A stretch of DNA of 64,000 bases. It comes from Bacteroidota bacterium. GTDB taxonomy: Bacteria > Bacteroidota > Bacteroidia > AKYH767-A > OLB10. Positions 22,052 to 33,070 of the stretch are shown piece after piece; the stretch's first letter is position 1; each line of letters starts with the position of its first letter. The position numbers and the translations under genes are program-made. The stretch covers positions 1-64,000 of the forward strand of contig JADKJB010000007.1 of NCBI GenBank assembly GCA_016722525.1, written 5' to 3'. Below the pieces are notes generated by a model. It was not told where the DNA came from. It made no database searches and saw nothing but the letters and a program-made list of their open reading frames with translations.

Positions 22052-22390
22052 ATGATTTACTCTTCAGAACTGATCAAAGGAACACTTAAAACGATTGTAT
22101 TAAAATTATTAGCTGATAACAGTCGTATGTATGGGTATGAGATCACACAAAAAGTAAAAGACCTCACTTTTGATAAAATACAGATCACTGAGGGAGCGCT
22201 CTATCCAACGCTCCATGCACTGGAAGATGACGGACTGGTTACCGTTGAAACCGAATTCATCGGAAAACGCGTTCGCAAATATTACAGTTTGAGCCCAACA
22301 GGAAAAACCAAAACCACAGAAAAAGTCAATGAGCTTGTTGATTTTATGAATACGATGAAATTCTTATTGGACATTCCAACGGCCAATTAA
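22052..22390 (+). CDS. PadR-family transcriptional regulator
   Basis: This 112-residue protein has the PadR winged helix-turn-helix: ELIKGTLKTIVLKLLADN, then MYGYEITQKVKD, the TEGALYPTLHALEDDGLV recognition helix region (about 48-65), and the wing RVRKYYSLSPTGK. Members are repressors whose ligand-binding is poorly conserved, and they commonly control an adjacent membrane or transporter gene. Here a PIG-L deacetylase gene (54 bases downstream) and a membrane-protein gene follow on the same strand, and may be its targets. The promoter directly upstream lets it be autoregulated. Confidence 0.88.
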   Translation: MIYSSELIKGTLKTIVLKLLADNSRMYGYEITQKVKDLTFDKIQITEGALYPTLHALEDDGLVTVETEFIGKRVRKYYSLSPTGKTKTTEKVNELVDFMNTMKFLLDIPTAN

Positions 22391-22444
22391 TCTGCATACA
22401 TAAAAACCACATGGAGACTAATTCCTATTTATAAAACTATTTCT

Positions 22445-23319
22445 ATGAAAAAGGCAATTATCATAAGCATGGTTATCCTGACGGTATCGTTCCTCAGTTG
22501 TACTGAGAAACCTACTTTGGAGGAATTGAAAAAATTCGCTGCTGTTGAATCGTATCCTGTAGACAATTTTCTGGATACGGTTTTGAATAAAAAAGCTATG
22601 GTCATTGTTGCACACGACGATGATGATTGTGCCATGTCAGGCACTTTGGCAAAATTAAAAGCTGAAGGATGGCAAATACAACAATTAAATTTTGTGGTTC
22701 ATAATAAAAATGAAAGTTCCATCTCTAAAGTTTACAGTGGAAACAAAAGTATAGTTGAAGACGGCATTTACCGACCAGGAAAAGATACCATTGAATTTCC
22801 ATATGTTCCTATTTCACGAGAAGAAATGGAAAAACAATTCCTGAGAGAAAAAATAACAAAGGGATTACTTGAAAATATAAATTCGTTTCACCCGAGCGTT
22901 ATTTTTACCTTAGATAATGAAATGGGTGGCTATGGGCATCCTGAACATATATATTTAAGTCAGTTGGTAGTAGACTTGTATAAACAAAAGAAATCAATAC
23001 CAACCGTATTTATCAATCAGTGTATACCAACCACATGGAAAAAGAAATTGTAGATGTATGGTTGTATAACAAAATGAAAAAATATGATTTTCCCAATCCC
23101 TCCAAGTTGGCAAAAGAACTATGCGGCATCGATGGCATGCCAGAACCCACTGTTCAAATTAATATTTCAAAGTATGCCGATACAAAAATGTCTTACCTGC
23201 TATCTTATCCCGAAGAGGCAAGACAAAGTCTAAGAAAATTTATTCCCTACTTTGAAGAGTTTGATGACAAAACTTATTTCTCCGTCTTCGACCGCGAATT
23301 CTTTAGAGTAATTCAATAA
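22445..23319 (+). CDS. exported PIG-L-type deacetylase lipoprotein (frameshifted)
   Basis: The N-terminus is a lipoprotein signal (MKKAIIISMVILTVSFLSC, lipobox Cys 19). The rest resembles PIG-L/LmbE zinc deacetylases: AMVIVAHDDDDCAMSGTLAKL replaces the usual AHPDDE motif, with Asp where Pro is normal, and GGYGHPEHIYLSQLV supplies the HxxH zinc ligands. Family members remove acetyl groups from N-acetylglucosamine-type sugars. The frame shifts near 23022 (CAGTG probably CAGGTG). Restoring one G gives VFINQVYTNHMEKEIVDVW and a 291-residue protein. The altered AHDDDD motif keeps the aspartates. The location is the periplasm or outer membrane. It is probably co-transcribed with the PadR gene. Confidence 0.75.
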
Positions 23320-23449
23320 ATTCCAAAAATGACCAACTAACCCATCGATAAGCTCAGCGCAACCAGTGAAGTCAAGGTCAAAGAACTAAAGAAAGAAAGA
23401 ACCAAAGAACTACAAAACCCAAAAACCAAAGAACTAAATACCAAAAAAC

Positions 23450-23648
23450 TATAAAACCACAAAACTATAAAACTATAAAACCATAAAACCACAAAACCAT
23501 AAAACCATAAAACCATAAAACTATAAAACCATAAAACTATAAAACTATAAAACCAAAAACTATAAAACTATAAAACTATAAAACCACAAAACTATAAAAC
23601 CAAAAAACTATAAAACTATAAAACTAAAAAACTATAAAACTATAAAAC
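23450..23648. repeat. 25-unit tandem array of an 8-bp repeat (YATAAAAC)
   Basis: Twenty-five consecutive units of consensus (C/T)ATAAAAC run from 23450 to 23648. Variants are CACAAAAC (3), CAAAAAAC, TAAAAAAC and one 7-base unit. A less regular run rich in AAGAACCAAA-type words precedes it from about 23380. The array ends four bases before the ATG of the next gene, so it forms that gene's whole leader. Eight is not a multiple of three and the run is not coding. Confidence 0.95.
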
Positions 23649-23652
23649 CAAT

Positions 23653-24828
23653 ATGTATCGCATCAGTGACCAACAAATAGATTACATTCTCAACGACTTC
23701 CGTGCACGGGGTGTTGAGATGGAGAGCCTGCAGGAAAATCTCCTCGATCATATATGTTGCATCATTGAACAAGAGCTGGAAGCAAACGGAGACTTCGAGC
23801 GATTCTATTCAACAACCATCAAAACTTTCTATAAGAATGAACTGAAGGAAATTGAAGAAGAAACTATTTCTCTGCTAAATAACAAAAACTACTATACAAT
23901 GAAAAAAGTAATGCTGACAAGCGGAATTATTTCTGCTTTGCTCTTAACTATGGGTATCGTTTTAAAATTTCTGCATGCACCGGGGGCTTCATTTGGAATT
24001 GTAATTGGAATTACTTTACTCAGTTTCGTTTTCCTACCATTGATGTTCACACTGAAAATAAAAGAAAAAACACATTCAAAAGACAAACTTCTTTTGGTGC
24101 TGGGTTCACTGGTTGCCATATTGATAAGTATGGCTACTTTATTCAAGCTCCAGCATTGGCCCTATGCAAACATGATGGGAATGGTTGCAGTGAGCATACT
24201 TATTTTAGCTTACTTGCCCATCAACCTCATGACCGGCATAAGAAATCCGGCTACAAAAGCAAACACCATTGTATCGTCTATTTTACTGGTGGCAGGATGT
24301 GGTTTATTTTTGTCGCTGGCACGATCGCCACAAGGATCAAAGTTACAGTATATTAAAGATACCGGTTACTTTGTAAAAAATGAACAGTTGTATAAAAACG
24401 GATTAAGTCAACGTGATAAAGTAGCAGCGACTTCTAAAATTCCGGCAGCTTTGGGATCACAGAGTCAACAAATTCTTATGCTTTGTGATGAAATAAAATC
24501 ATTAATAATTGAAAAAGAAACCGGGCTGAAATCGATTGATGAAAATTTTGAATCTCAAAATGCCTGGCTGGGAGAGACTTATTCCAAGCAGTTTTTTGAA
24601 GAGGGGAATGAGTTACAAAATAAGTACATTTCGCTTGCAAAATTAATCAAAGACTATAATGCAGCCGCACAAAATTATTCCCATACAGGTATCAGAAATA
24701 TACCCTTCAAAGCCACGCTCATTGAGCCCGGAGAGCAAAACGAAAGAGTTTTGGGCACATTGAACAACCTCATACAGGTGGAGTTGTATGTGCTACAGAA
24801 CGAACTGGCATTTGCTTTTAGTAACTAA
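23653..24828 (+). CDS. polytopic membrane protein with repeated GldL-like helix motif
   Basis: This protein of 391 residues is of a type not firmly assigned. Residues 1-80 are a soluble helical domain (MYRISDQQIDYILNDFRARG, ENLLDHICCIIEQEL) resembling the cytoplasmic domain often found on membrane proteins encoded beside PadR regulators. Residues about 88-235 hold five or six membrane helices in which a unit is repeated: VLKFLHAPGASFG and LFKLQHWPYANMMG. This K-x-x-H-x-P pattern also occurs in GldL of the T9SS/gliding motor, and in many small Bacteroidota membrane proteins. Residues about 240-391 are a soluble coiled region. The start codon lies directly after the 8-bp repeat array. Expression may depend on the PadR regulator upstream and on the array length; both points are inference. 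Confidence 0.6.
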   Translation: MYRISDQQIDYILNDFRARGVEMESLQENLLDHICCIIEQELEANGDFERFYSTTIKTFYKNELKEIEEETISLLNNKNYYTMKKVMLTSGIISALLLTMGIVLKFLHAPGASFGIVIGITLLSFVFLPLMFTLKIKEKTHSKDKLLLVLGSLVAILISMATLFKLQHWPYANMMGMVAVSILILAYLPINLMTGIRNPATKANTIVSSILLVAGCGLFLSLARSPQGSKLQYIKDTGYFVKNEQLYKNGLSQRDKVAATSKIPAALGSQSQQILMLCDEIKSLIIEKETGLKSIDENFESQNAWLGETYSKQFFEEGNELQNKYISLAKLIKDYNAAAQNYSHTGIRNIPFKATLIEPGEQNERVLGTLNNLIQVELYVLQNELAFAFSN

Positions 24829-24839
24829 AAACAATTGAC

Positions 24840-24871
24840 CCAGATGCACGTTTATCAAAATGTGCATCTGG
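24840..24871. terminator. hairpin between convergent genes
   Basis: CCAGATGCAC and GTGCATCTGG form a 10-bp stem around a 12-nt loop, midway between the ends of two convergent genes. The T-runs are weak, so efficiency is uncertain. Confidence 0.6.
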
Positions 24872-24885
24872 ATCAATTTAAATAA

Positions 24886-26475
24886 CTATTGTTCCTCAAA
24901 GAATTCGTGAGCAGTTCCTTTATTAATATGTTGTTGCAATTCTTTTACTATCTGATCTGCTCTTTTTCCGTGAAGATTAATTTTCTCCATATTATCCGAA
25001 AGCATTTTCATGGAGGCTTTTAAATCGGGCTCAAGTGCAACTTCATCAAAGTCGTTAATGATTTCCGTAGAGAGTTCCGAAAAATTATTGACAAAATTCA
25101 GCGGGTTCTGAATTTCATGTGCCAACCGGGAAGCCATCACACCAAACGCGGCCATCTTTTCACTTCTTACTAATTGATCCTGGGTGTTTTTTAATTCCGT
25201 ATTCGCTAATTGCAGTTTTTCATTGAGGATTTGTCTCTTTTTGCTTCTGTTAAAAATACCAAGTGTGAAAATTAATAAAATAATGGTTGCCGCTCCTAAT
25301 CCGTAAATAATTGCTTTGCGTCGTTGTGCTGTTAATTGCTCCACTTCGCTTTGACTCTCCAAAAGTTCAATTTGCTTTTGCTTCAAATCTTCCTCACGAC
25401 TCCTTTCCAACGCTGCAATTTGCAATTGATTTTCTTCATTATAAATCGCATTTTGAAATGCAGCGTGTTGTTTAAAACTCAGCAGGCTCTCCTTATAATT
25501 TCCTGTGACAAACTGCAATTCAGATAAATTTTTGTATAACTCCTGCAGACTGTTTTTATCATCAACCGATTTAAAAATCGCTATTGCTTTATTAAGATAA
25601 TTGTTAGAAATTGTTGGTACATCTTTCCTTTTTATACTATCTGGAAGTTGATTAAATTTTCCGGTTTCCGGATCTTTAAGAATACTTATATAAGTAGTAC
25701 CGATGTTGCCAAAGTTCATTCCTTGCAAAATTGTATTTCCGAGTTCTTCGTTCATTTTTAAAGCTCTGAAATGATATTCCAGAGCCTTACTATTTATATT
25801 TTGCTGCTGATACACAAACCCGATATTTCCTAGATTCCGGGCAATGCCATTTTTATCATTAAGCTCTTCATACAAACTAAGAGCCTTTGAATAGTTGGTA
25901 ATTGAGTTACTAAAATCGCCTTTCGCATCATAAACTATTCCTATGTTGCCCAAGTTCCGAGCAATGCCGCCTTTATTGCCCAGCTCTTCATTTATTTTTA
26001 AAGCCTTCAGGTGATAATCCAAAGCTTTGGAATAATTTCTTTGGCTCTCATAGGCCAATCCTATGTTACCTAAAATAGCAGCAACGCCCTCCTTAAAACC
26101 ATTCTCTTCACCAATTTTTAAGGCGGCAAAATGGTATTGCAAAGCTTTTGGATAATCCGATTTCGCCCAATAATTCAAACCAAGACGATTACCTGCCAGC
26201 ATCGTCCCAAAAGCCCATTTTAATTGTTGAGAACCGATTAAGGCTTCCTCTCCATACTTTATTCCCAATTCCGGTTTCATTTTATGATAACTATACGAAA
26301 CCTCAACCAGTAGTTTGATGCGTGCAGTATCCGATAAAGTAGAACTTGAAGGCAGACTTTTTATCGCTTTTTGCAAAGAGTCAATGTACAGCTGTCCCGA
26401 ATTTTGACAATACACCTTCATGCTCAAGAATAATTGCGGAATTATTACAATGAAAATGACTGCTATTTTTCTCAT
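24886..26475 (-). CDS. exported TPR sensor with HisKA domain but no kinase ATPase domain
   Basis: This 529-residue protein opens with a signal peptide (MRKIAVIFIVIIPQLFLSMK). It then has seven or eight TPR units with the recurrent GNIGxxYxxxxxYSKALDYH pattern and a coiled coil (DLKQKQIELLESQSEVEQL). One membrane helix follows (IIYGLGAATIILLIFTLGIF, about 402-421), then a second coiled coil and a histidine-kinase dimerisation helix with the phospho-acceptor motif RLAHEIQNPLNFVNNFSELS. It stops about 60 residues later at HEFFEEQ, without the N, G1 and G2 boxes of an HATPase domain. The stop is followed directly by a terminator, so no broken ATPase lies downstream. It may be phosphorylated in trans or act only by dimerising. 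I chose the ATG at 26475 over an upstream in-frame ATG because it begins the signal peptide. Confidence 0.78.
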   Translation of the reverse strand: MRKIAVIFIVIIPQLFLSMKVYCQNSGQLYIDSLQKAIKSLPSSSTLSDTARIKLLVEVSYSYHKMKPELGIKYGEEALIGSQQLKWAFGTMLAGNRLGLNYWAKSDYPKALQYHFAALKIGEENGFKEGVAAILGNIGLAYESQRNYSKALDYHLKALKINEELGNKGGIARNLGNIGIVYDAKGDFSNSITNYSKALSLYEELNDKNGIARNLGNIGFVYQQQNINSKALEYHFRALKMNEELGNTILQGMNFGNIGTTYISILKDPETGKFNQLPDSIKRKDVPTISNNYLNKAIAIFKSVDDKNSLQELYKNLSELQFVTGNYKESLLSFKQHAAFQNAIYNEENQLQIAALERSREEDLKQKQIELLESQSEVEQLTAQRRKAIIYGLGAATIILLIFTLGIFNRSKKRQILNEKLQLANTELKNTQDQLVRSEKMAAFGVMASRLAHEIQNPLNFVNNFSELSTEIINDFDEVALEPDLKASMKMLSDNMEKINLHGKRADQIVKELQQHINKGTAHEFFEEQ

Positions 26476-27031
26476 CTGACTTTTATTAGCGAATCGCAAA
26501 TAGTGCTTTAATTGTTCCAATAAATATTTGACACCGGTAAAAGTAAAAAAAGGATTTTAATGTCATTTAATTAAGGCTCCCAAAGAAAGCAATAAGTCCA
26601 GGTTTTATAACTAAATGGATTTGCAGCTATCCATTCCCTACCTGAAATCGGAACTTGAATAGGTATCTCTCTTAATAAATAAAAAAACAGAAACTACTTA
26701 ATACTATAAAAAGGCATTATAATGCCTAAAATGATTAAAAGCAAAATTACCTTAAACCTTTCAGGTTTCAGCAGCGTCGAATTGGGTTATTGATTTAGAA
26801 TTTATAGGATTTATTTATTGTTCATTAGAAAATTCGAAAACATGAGGGAGGTGCTTACAAATTTAGCAAACAGTAGTGCTCAAACTTTAGAATCCAAGTA
26901 AATATTCATATTGTACCAATATTGTTTACTCATACTAAAGACTGATTCCTAATTTTTCGAACTCCAGGCATTATTTAAAAAATAATCTATAGGAAACCTG
27001 AAAATCATGTGATTCCAGCCATTCTTTTGTC
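26476..27031. other. divergent intergenic region
   Basis: About 550 bases lie between divergent genes. The region contains a perfect 16-bp palindrome (listed separately) and the -7 box of the downstream surface-protein gene at its right end. No coding frame is seen. Confidence 0.5.
26712..26727. repeat. perfect 16-bp palindrome, possible operator
   Basis: AGGCATTATAATGCCT is a perfect palindrome in the spacer between two divergent genes, a position that suits binding of a dimeric regulator. Without a loop it is a poor RNA hairpin. A role is only inferred. Confidence 0.4.
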
Positions 27032-27039
27032 TACGTTTG
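27032..27039 (+). promoter_or_regulatory. -7 promoter element for the large repeat-protein gene
   Basis: TACGTTTG matches TAnnTTTG and lies 18 bases before the ATG at 27058. No clear -33 TTG is seen at the usual distance. It supports 27058 as the start, since an upstream GTG-initiated frame would begin before the promoter. Confidence 0.5.
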
Positions 27040-27057
27040 TTAGCCCAAAACCAAATT

Positions 27058-30000
27058 ATGAAAAAATACCTACAATTTTATCTGATCTTAATCGGACTCC
27101 TGTTTTCTTTTTCAACTACTTCAAACGCACACACCTCATGGGTGGGAGTTTAAATTATGAATATCTTGGATTAAATACCGGATCCGGGCTTTATGAATAT
27201 CGTGTAACCATAACCATTTACCGTTATTGCGAATCGGGATCTTCAACACTTCCAACCAGTCTTGATTTAGGTGTTTATAAAGACAATCCGGCGAACCCAA
27301 CAGGCGATAAATTGTTGGTGGATGCGAGCACTATTCCACTTATCACCATTACACCAATTACTCCGCCCAATGGCAATGATACCTGCACCTTTGCACCCAA
27401 TGTGTGTGTTGAGGAGGGTGTTTACCAGGCAGTGGTATCACTTCCTTCTAATACAACAGGTTATTATTTTATTTCCGACAGGTGCTGCAGGAACAACAAC
27501 ATCGTTAATCTGGATAATCCACAAAACGCGGGACAAACTTATTACGCATTTGCTCCGCCACCTAACATTGTTAACAGTTCTCCAACATTTGCAATAGCAC
27601 CGGTACCATTTATTTGCGCATCAGATACAGCTTCTATTTTAAATCAGGCAAATGATCCGGATGGTGATTTGTTGGTATATAATTTTGTTACGCCTTATAA
27701 TGGACTTTCCAATGGTGGCAATCCGAATCCGAATCCTCCGAACATTTATGACTGGCCAATTGCATTGGTAGGTTATGCAGCAACATACAGTCAGGCAAAT
27801 CCCTTTGGACCGGGAGGTTCAGCAACCATTGACAACGCCACAGGACTGGCTTCTTACTTTGCACCCAACCAGGGGTTTTATGTTTTAGCAGTAGAAATTG
27901 AAGAATTCCGAAACGGTGTATTAGTAGGGGTAACACGCAGGGATCTTCAAATCATTGTTATTCCTTGTCCTATTAATCCTGCTCCTGTATTAGGAGGAAG
28001 TAATCAAACAAATTACATCATTAATGAGGGGCAAACATTGTGCTTCACCAGCACCTTTAACGATCCAAACAATGACAGTTTGTTCATCACACATACCGGA
28101 GATATTTTCAATCCCCTTATTACCAATCCTGCAGCTACTTTTGTTGACAACTCCGGAAATGGAACTGCAAGTGGGAATTTCTGCTGGTCAACTTCCTGTG
28201 ATCAGGGAAGACCCACACCCTACCAGTTTAGTGTAATTGCAACTGATAATGGCTGCCCGGCAAAAATCACTAATCTCGTTTACTCAATTACAGTTATTAA
28301 TACAGCTGCTCCGATTAGTATGAGTGGCCCGGATACGCTTTGTGCTAATGCAGCTACCGGCATTGCATATACGGTACCAAATAGTATAGGAAGCACTTTC
28401 AATTGGACTATTAACAATGGCAACATTTCCGGAGCTCAAAATGGACCTAATATAGTGGTTAATTTTTTATCACCGGGGCCGGCTTCCATTTCAGTAGTAA
28501 CGGTAAATCCTAATGGATGTGTTTCAGACACGCTAACAAAAAATGTATTTATTCTTCCTCAACCTGCTGCTGTTGCAGGACCTAATATTCAATTTTGTTC
28601 CGGTGGCAGTGCAGTCTTAGGAGGAGCTTCCACTTCTGGGTATACCTATTCATGGAGTCCGACAACCGGGCTTAGTAATCCATCTGTTTCTAATCCTACA
28701 GTTACAATTATTAATACCGGCAGCACTCCAATAAGTACAACGTATATACTCACCACAAATTTGGGAGGTTGTACCAACACCGACACTGTTGTTGTAACCA
28801 GCAATCCAATTCCTGTAGCAACTGCAGGTCCTGATGTAGCCGTTTGCTCAGGCAATACGGTAACAATAGGAACCGCTACCGTTCCCGGTCAAACCTATAG
28901 CTGGAGTCCTTCAACCGGACTAAGCAATACCGGAATTTCCAATCCAATAGTAACACTTACCAATTCAACAAGTGTTGCCGATACGTTCCAATACATTGTT
29001 AATGTTCAAAATGCTTTAGGTTGTTCTTTGAACGATACGGTTCTGGTATTTGTGAATCCCGCTCCTGTGGCAAATGCCGGTTCCAATATTACCTTCTGTG
29101 GAGGAAGTAGTGGAGTGTTAGGTTCAGGCACTATTGGTGGATACACCTATTCCTGGAGCCCTGCAACAGGATTAAGTAATAGCACTTCAAGTAACCCAAC
29201 TGTTACACTGAACAACAGTTCAGGTGTAAATGACACCCTATTTTATACCCTCACAACAACGCTGGGCCCTTGCATCGATACGGATATAGTACAAGTTATT
29301 GTGCAACCGAGTCCCGTTTCAAATGCCGGCCCCGATCAATTGCTTTGCGCAGGAACAACACTGCAACTAGGTACCACAACAACATCGGGCTATACCTACT
29401 CCTGGTCTCCATCTACCAGCTTGAGTGACTCTACCATTTCCGACCCAACGCTTACACTTAATAATACCGGCACTACTCCTGATACATTAATTTATATTGT
29501 TACCACTACACTCAATAATTGTGTAACAACCGACACGGTTCAAATTATTTCCGGACCCGCACCTGTTGCAAATGCCGGTTTAAATAAAAATGTTTGTAGC
29601 GGAACCCCTATGAATATTGGAGCAGGTACCGTTGCAGGTTATGCGTATTCATGGAGCCCTACTACAGGTTTAACGAACAGCACCATTTCAAATCCTGTTC
29701 TCACACTCACTAACGTTTCTGGCGTAAACGATACGCTCTTCTACGTAGTCACAACTTCCTTGTTTGGTTGTACGGATCAGGATACCGTTAGGATTATTAT
29801 TCGTCCGAATCCTGTTTCAAATGCAGGTGCCAACCAATTATTATGTGCAGGGAACACGATTCAACTGGGCACCATTTCTACCCCGGCTATGTGTACTTAT
29901 GGAATCCATCTACAAGTTTAAACGACTCTACCATTTCAAACCCTACACTTACTTTAAATAATACCGGCACTACTCCTGATACATTAATTTATATTGTAAT

Positions 30001-33000
30001 TACAACACTCAATGGTTGTGTTACTACAGATACTGTACAAATTGTGTCGGGCCCGGCACCAGTAGCAAATGCAGGCCCTGATGTTATTTTCTGTTCCGGT
30101 CAAAGCGCTCCAATAGGTACTGTAGGGACTCCGGGCTATACCTACACTTGGGTACCTGCACTTGGATTGAGTAGTTCTACTGACCCCACTCCAACAGTAA
30201 CATTAACTAATTCCACCAATGTTATTGACACTGTAATTTATATTGTTACAGCAAACGCTTTCGGATGTACCGACAGTGATACTATTACTATATTAGTAAA
30301 ACCATTGCCCCTATCAGAAGCTGGTGCCAATACTACACTTTGTGGTGGCGACACCCTGGTATTGGGAACGGCGGCAACAACAGGTTACTCATATACTTGG
30401 TCGCCTACTTCGGGACTCAGCAGTTCCACAATTTCAAATCCTATTTTAGTGGTGAACAATACCGGCACCACTGCCACAACACTTACCTATGCAGTACTCA
30501 CTACCTGGAACGGCTGTATAAGTTCAGACAGCATTACCATAACAGTAAATCCACAACCAATTGTTTCAGCTGCTGCAAATCCAACAGTAATTTGTGTGGG
30601 GGCAACAGCTGTATTAAATGGATCGGGTGCAACCAACTATAATTGGGCACTCCTAACCGCACCGCTTATTTCAATCGGAACAGGCAATAGCTTAAATGTA
30701 ACTCCTGTTGTGACTACTTCCTACATTTTAACCGGAACAAACGGCTTCGCATGTTCAGGTGGAGATACCATTACAGTTATTGTAAATCCTTTGCCACCTG
30801 TACTGATAACTGCGGTTTCAGATACTATATGCGATGGCGATACCATAACACTGGCTGCTACAGGAGCAACATCTTATTCATGGAGTATTGCCGGCGGAGG
30901 CACCATTGGAACAGGACCAAGTATACAAGTTTCACCGACAACAAATACCACTTACATAGTTACAGGTAGTGATGCCAATTTGTGCTCCAATTCCGATTCA
31001 ATTAACATAACTGTAAATCCTGCTCCAACTGCTAATGGCATTATCGGAACATTATCGGTGTGTCCGAGTGTTACCGGGGTTCAATATTGGATTTCGAATC
31101 CGAATCCGAATTCCACTTATACCTGGACCGTTACTAATGGAACTATTACCAGTGGACAAGGCAACGACACCATCACTGTAGACTGGTCATCAATTTCAGG
31201 GGCTGCGCTGGTATCTGTTGTTGAAATTACTGATTTAGGATGTGTATCGGCAAATCCGGTTACATTACCTATTTCCATAAATGTAATACTCACCCCGGTA
31301 GCACCCACCGGACCAACAGTTTTTTGTGCTAATCAAGCGCAGGGAATTGTGTACACCACATTAGGTACTCCCGGTTCAACTTATAATTGGGTGGCTCAAG
31401 GCGGAATAGTTGTTGGTGGAAACGGAACAAATACTGTTACCATAGACTGGACTGCACCCGGACCACAAACAGTTTTACTCTGGTATGAAGAAACCAGCAC
31501 AACCACTACTAATGTTTGCTTCGGAACATCTGATACACTTTCCATTTTAATCAATCCTGCACCTTCCACCAGTGCAATTGCCGGTCCGGTAAATGTTTGC
31601 GTTAACGATTCAGGTAGTTTCTCTGTGACAAACACTTTCGGATCTACTTATGCATGGACCGTTACAGGTGCCACTCTGATAAACGGGAATGGCTCAAATA
31701 CCATTAATGTGAACTGGCCTGCAACAGGAACCATCACAATTAGTATTGTTGAAACAAACTCTTATGGCTGTATTGGTGATACTGTTACTTTACCTGTTGT
31801 GGTAAATGGTTTGCCTGCTGCAAATGCAGGCCCCGATGCAGGTGTTTGTATTGGTCAGGCGATTCAATTGAATGCAACCGGCGGAGTAAACTATGTCTGG
31901 ACACCTGCTACAGGTTTGAACAATACAACTATTGCAGATCCACTTGCAAGTCCAACCACTTCAACAGTATATACGGTTCTGGTGACAGATGCAAACGGTT
32001 GCAGAAATGATGATAGTGTTTTGGTAACTGTAAATGCTTTGCCCGTTATTACTATTACTCCTAATTCGGGGGTTTGTATTGGAAGTAACATCCAGTTAAG
32101 TGCAGGCGGTGGAAATGTATATCAATGGTCACCTGCTTCCACACTTGATAATCCCAATAGTGCTACACCATTTGCAAACCCTACTGTAAACACTACCTAT
32201 ACGGTAATTGTAACCGATGGTAATGGATGCGTTGACTCTGCTACAGTTAATATTACAGTAAATCCTTTACCAATTGCTGTTGCAAGTGCTGATACACTTA
32301 TCTGTGCAGGAACTACAGCAAGCTTGTCTGCAAGTGGCGGTGTGAGCTTTAGCTGGACTCCTACTCAGGGACTAAATAACGGTACCATCAGTAATCCAAC
32401 AGCAACCCCTTCAAGCAATACTACTTATACTGTAACTGTAACCGATATAAATGGATGCCAGGATGATGAACAGGTTGTTATCGATCTCAACGATCAACCT
32501 ATCTCTTCATTTTCTGTTGACGGAGATGCATTGTCTGCAAATTGCGATGGAATACAGGCAACACTTATTAATACCAGTCAGGACGCTTTAAATTATACCT
32601 GGATATTCCCTGACGGCACTACCAGCACAGAAGTTAATCCGTTATATTCTTTCGGATTCTACAACACCAACGTTACGCTAATTGCTTATAACAATATTTG
32701 TTCTGACACTACTCAGCTCAACTATTCAGGTGCCTTGCTGGATGATGTATTTAAAGATATTTCCAATGTATTTACACCTAACGGTGATGGGTTAAACGAT
32801 TGTTTTGACTTGGGAACAAAATACAACTTCTCTGACTGCAGCTCCATGAAAGTATTTAATCGCTGGGGCGAGGAAGTGTTCACTTTAAAACCCGGTGCTA
32901 CCTGCTGGAACGGAAAGAAAAACGGAAACGGCGAAGACCTTCCTTCAGGAAGTTATTTCCTTTCGGTTCATATTGCAGGTAAGAAATACAGTGGTACTAT

Positions 33001-33016
33001 TACTTTAATTCGTTAA
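27058..33016 (+). CDS. giant T9SS type B (gliding-type C-terminus) repeat adhesin, two frameshifts
   Basis: The reconstructed protein has about 1986 residues. A signal peptide (MKKYLQFYLILIGLLFSFST) is joined, after a one-base frameshift near 27135, to a Cys-rich N-terminal domain (LMGGSLNYEYLG, YRYCESG, ISDRCCRNNNIVNL) common in Bacteroidota gliding-associated proteins. From 28560 to 30547 run eight tandem modules of about 83 residues (NPxPVxNAGPDxxxCSG ... GYTYSWSPxTGLSNSTISNP ... GCTxTDTVxI). Several Ig/PKD-like modules of about 70-80 residues follow. The C-terminal domain (ISNVFTPNGDGLNDCFDLG, VFNRWGEEVF, CWNGKKNGNGEDLPSGSYF, YSGTITLIR) is the CHU_C / gliding motility-associated type B sorting signal. 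A second frameshift near 29887 (CCGGC probably CCGGGC) falls inside module six. It is probably a cell-surface adhesin exported by the T9SS. It may share a transcript with the next gene, 54 bases downstream. Confidence 0.85.
28560..30547 (+). repeat. eight tandem 249-bp coding repeats
   Basis: Eight consecutive modules of about 83 codons lie within the giant adhesin gene. Modules four and six are nearly identical over their second half (DSTIS-PTLTLNNTGTTPDT), more alike than neighbouring modules. Modules three and five share NDTLFY. This alternation suggests recent duplication of a two-module unit. Confidence 0.8.
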
Positions 33017-33070
33017 TAATTTAACGAGCAGTCAGCTAACTAAAAATAAACAATTTTAAATAATAAATTA

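Noticed and set aside
23450..23648. possible CRISPR array
   Set aside because: The 8-bp unit is contiguous without spacers and no cas genes are near, so it is a simple tandem repeat.
26712..26727. terminator hairpin
   Set aside because: The palindrome has no loop or T-tract and lies upstream of both divergent genes, so an operator is more plausible.
27009..27057. GTG start at 27009 for the giant adhesin
   Set aside because: It lies before the -7 box and gives no signal peptide; the ATG at 27058 in the neighbouring frame does, once one indel is corrected.
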